Shown in pieces: positions 5,968 to 6,016 of a stretch of 6,016 nt of DNA (position 1 is its first letter; every line of letters begins with the position of its first letter). Origin of the DNA: Flavobacteriales bacterium UBA7519. Its GTDB lineage: Bacteria > Bacteroidota > Bacteroidia > Flavobacteriales > Weeksellaceae. Location of the stretch: positions 17,741 through 23,756 of the forward strand of contig DLND01000193.1 in NCBI GenBank assembly GCA_002476905.1, given 5' to 3'. Position numbers and translations under genes: made by a program. The notes beneath the pieces are model-generated. The model was not told the origin of the DNA and did not search any database. It saw nothing but the letters and a program-made list of their open reading frames with translations.

Positions 5968-6016
5968 TTAAGAAAAGTGAAAAGTTATTCTCTTCAGGCA
6001 ACTTTCTTTCTTAAAT
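5968..6016 (-). CDS. Possible 3' end of a minus-strand gene (partial)
   Basis: One minus-strand frame is open from the window edge to a TAA at 5970-5968 and reads FKKESCLKRITFHFS. The stop lies 26 bases before the hairpin terminator at 5910-5945, a spacing normal for a gene end. Fifteen codons are too few to recognise a family or to exclude chance. A plus-strand start at GTG 5977 in this segment is an alternative reading with equally little support. Confidence 0.2.
   Translation of the reverse strand, partial: FKKESCLKRITFHFS

Overview
The window looks like a piece of a Bacteroidota chromosome, most likely a Flavobacteriia member close to Chryseobacterium. This rests on three things: AT-rich DNA; start codons preceded by A/T-rich stretches with no Shine-Dalgarno sequence; and the character of the proteins (short signal peptides ending in ...QAQ or ...FGQ, and an AddB-like nuclease of the Bacteroidota type). 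Genus-level placement is inference from recall; no 16S rRNA or other marker gene is present.

Layout. Positions 1-385 hold no gene. They contain an imperfect palindromic element (9-110), a diverged copy of an ACCACAAAG-type intergenic repeat (about 159-252), a terminator-like hairpin (279-306) and a short ATCAATTAT repeat that runs up to the first start codon. A large plus-strand gene (386-3079) encodes an AddB/RecB-like protein with a C-terminal PD-(D/E)XK nuclease domain. It meets three minus-strand genes head-on, with a palindrome (3084-3149) in the convergent gap. In minus-strand transcription order these genes are: a glutaryl-CoA dehydrogenase-like flavoenzyme (start 5797, stop 4616) ending at a clear intrinsic terminator (4556-4583); a secreted DUF1287 protein (start 4524, stop 3952); and a secreted zinc N-acetylmuramoyl-L-alanine amidase (start 3805, stop 3155). 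A 20-bp perfect inverted repeat almost fills the gap between the last two. At the right edge a bidirectional hairpin terminator (5910-5945) is followed by what may be the last few codons of another minus-strand gene.

How the genes relate. There is no single pathway. The nuclease belongs to recombinational DNA repair and would need an AddA-type helicase partner that is not in this window. The dehydrogenase belongs to lysine/tryptophan (glutaryl-CoA) catabolism. The DUF1287 protein and the amidase are both predicted to be exported and may act together on the cell wall. The coding content is ordinary. The points most worth a second look are the different palindromic repeats in the gene gaps, the loss of the ATP-binding and Fe-S motifs in the AddB-like protein, and the unusual GTG start overlapped by an out-of-frame ATG in the DUF1287 gene. 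I see no sign of a new defence or mobile system.
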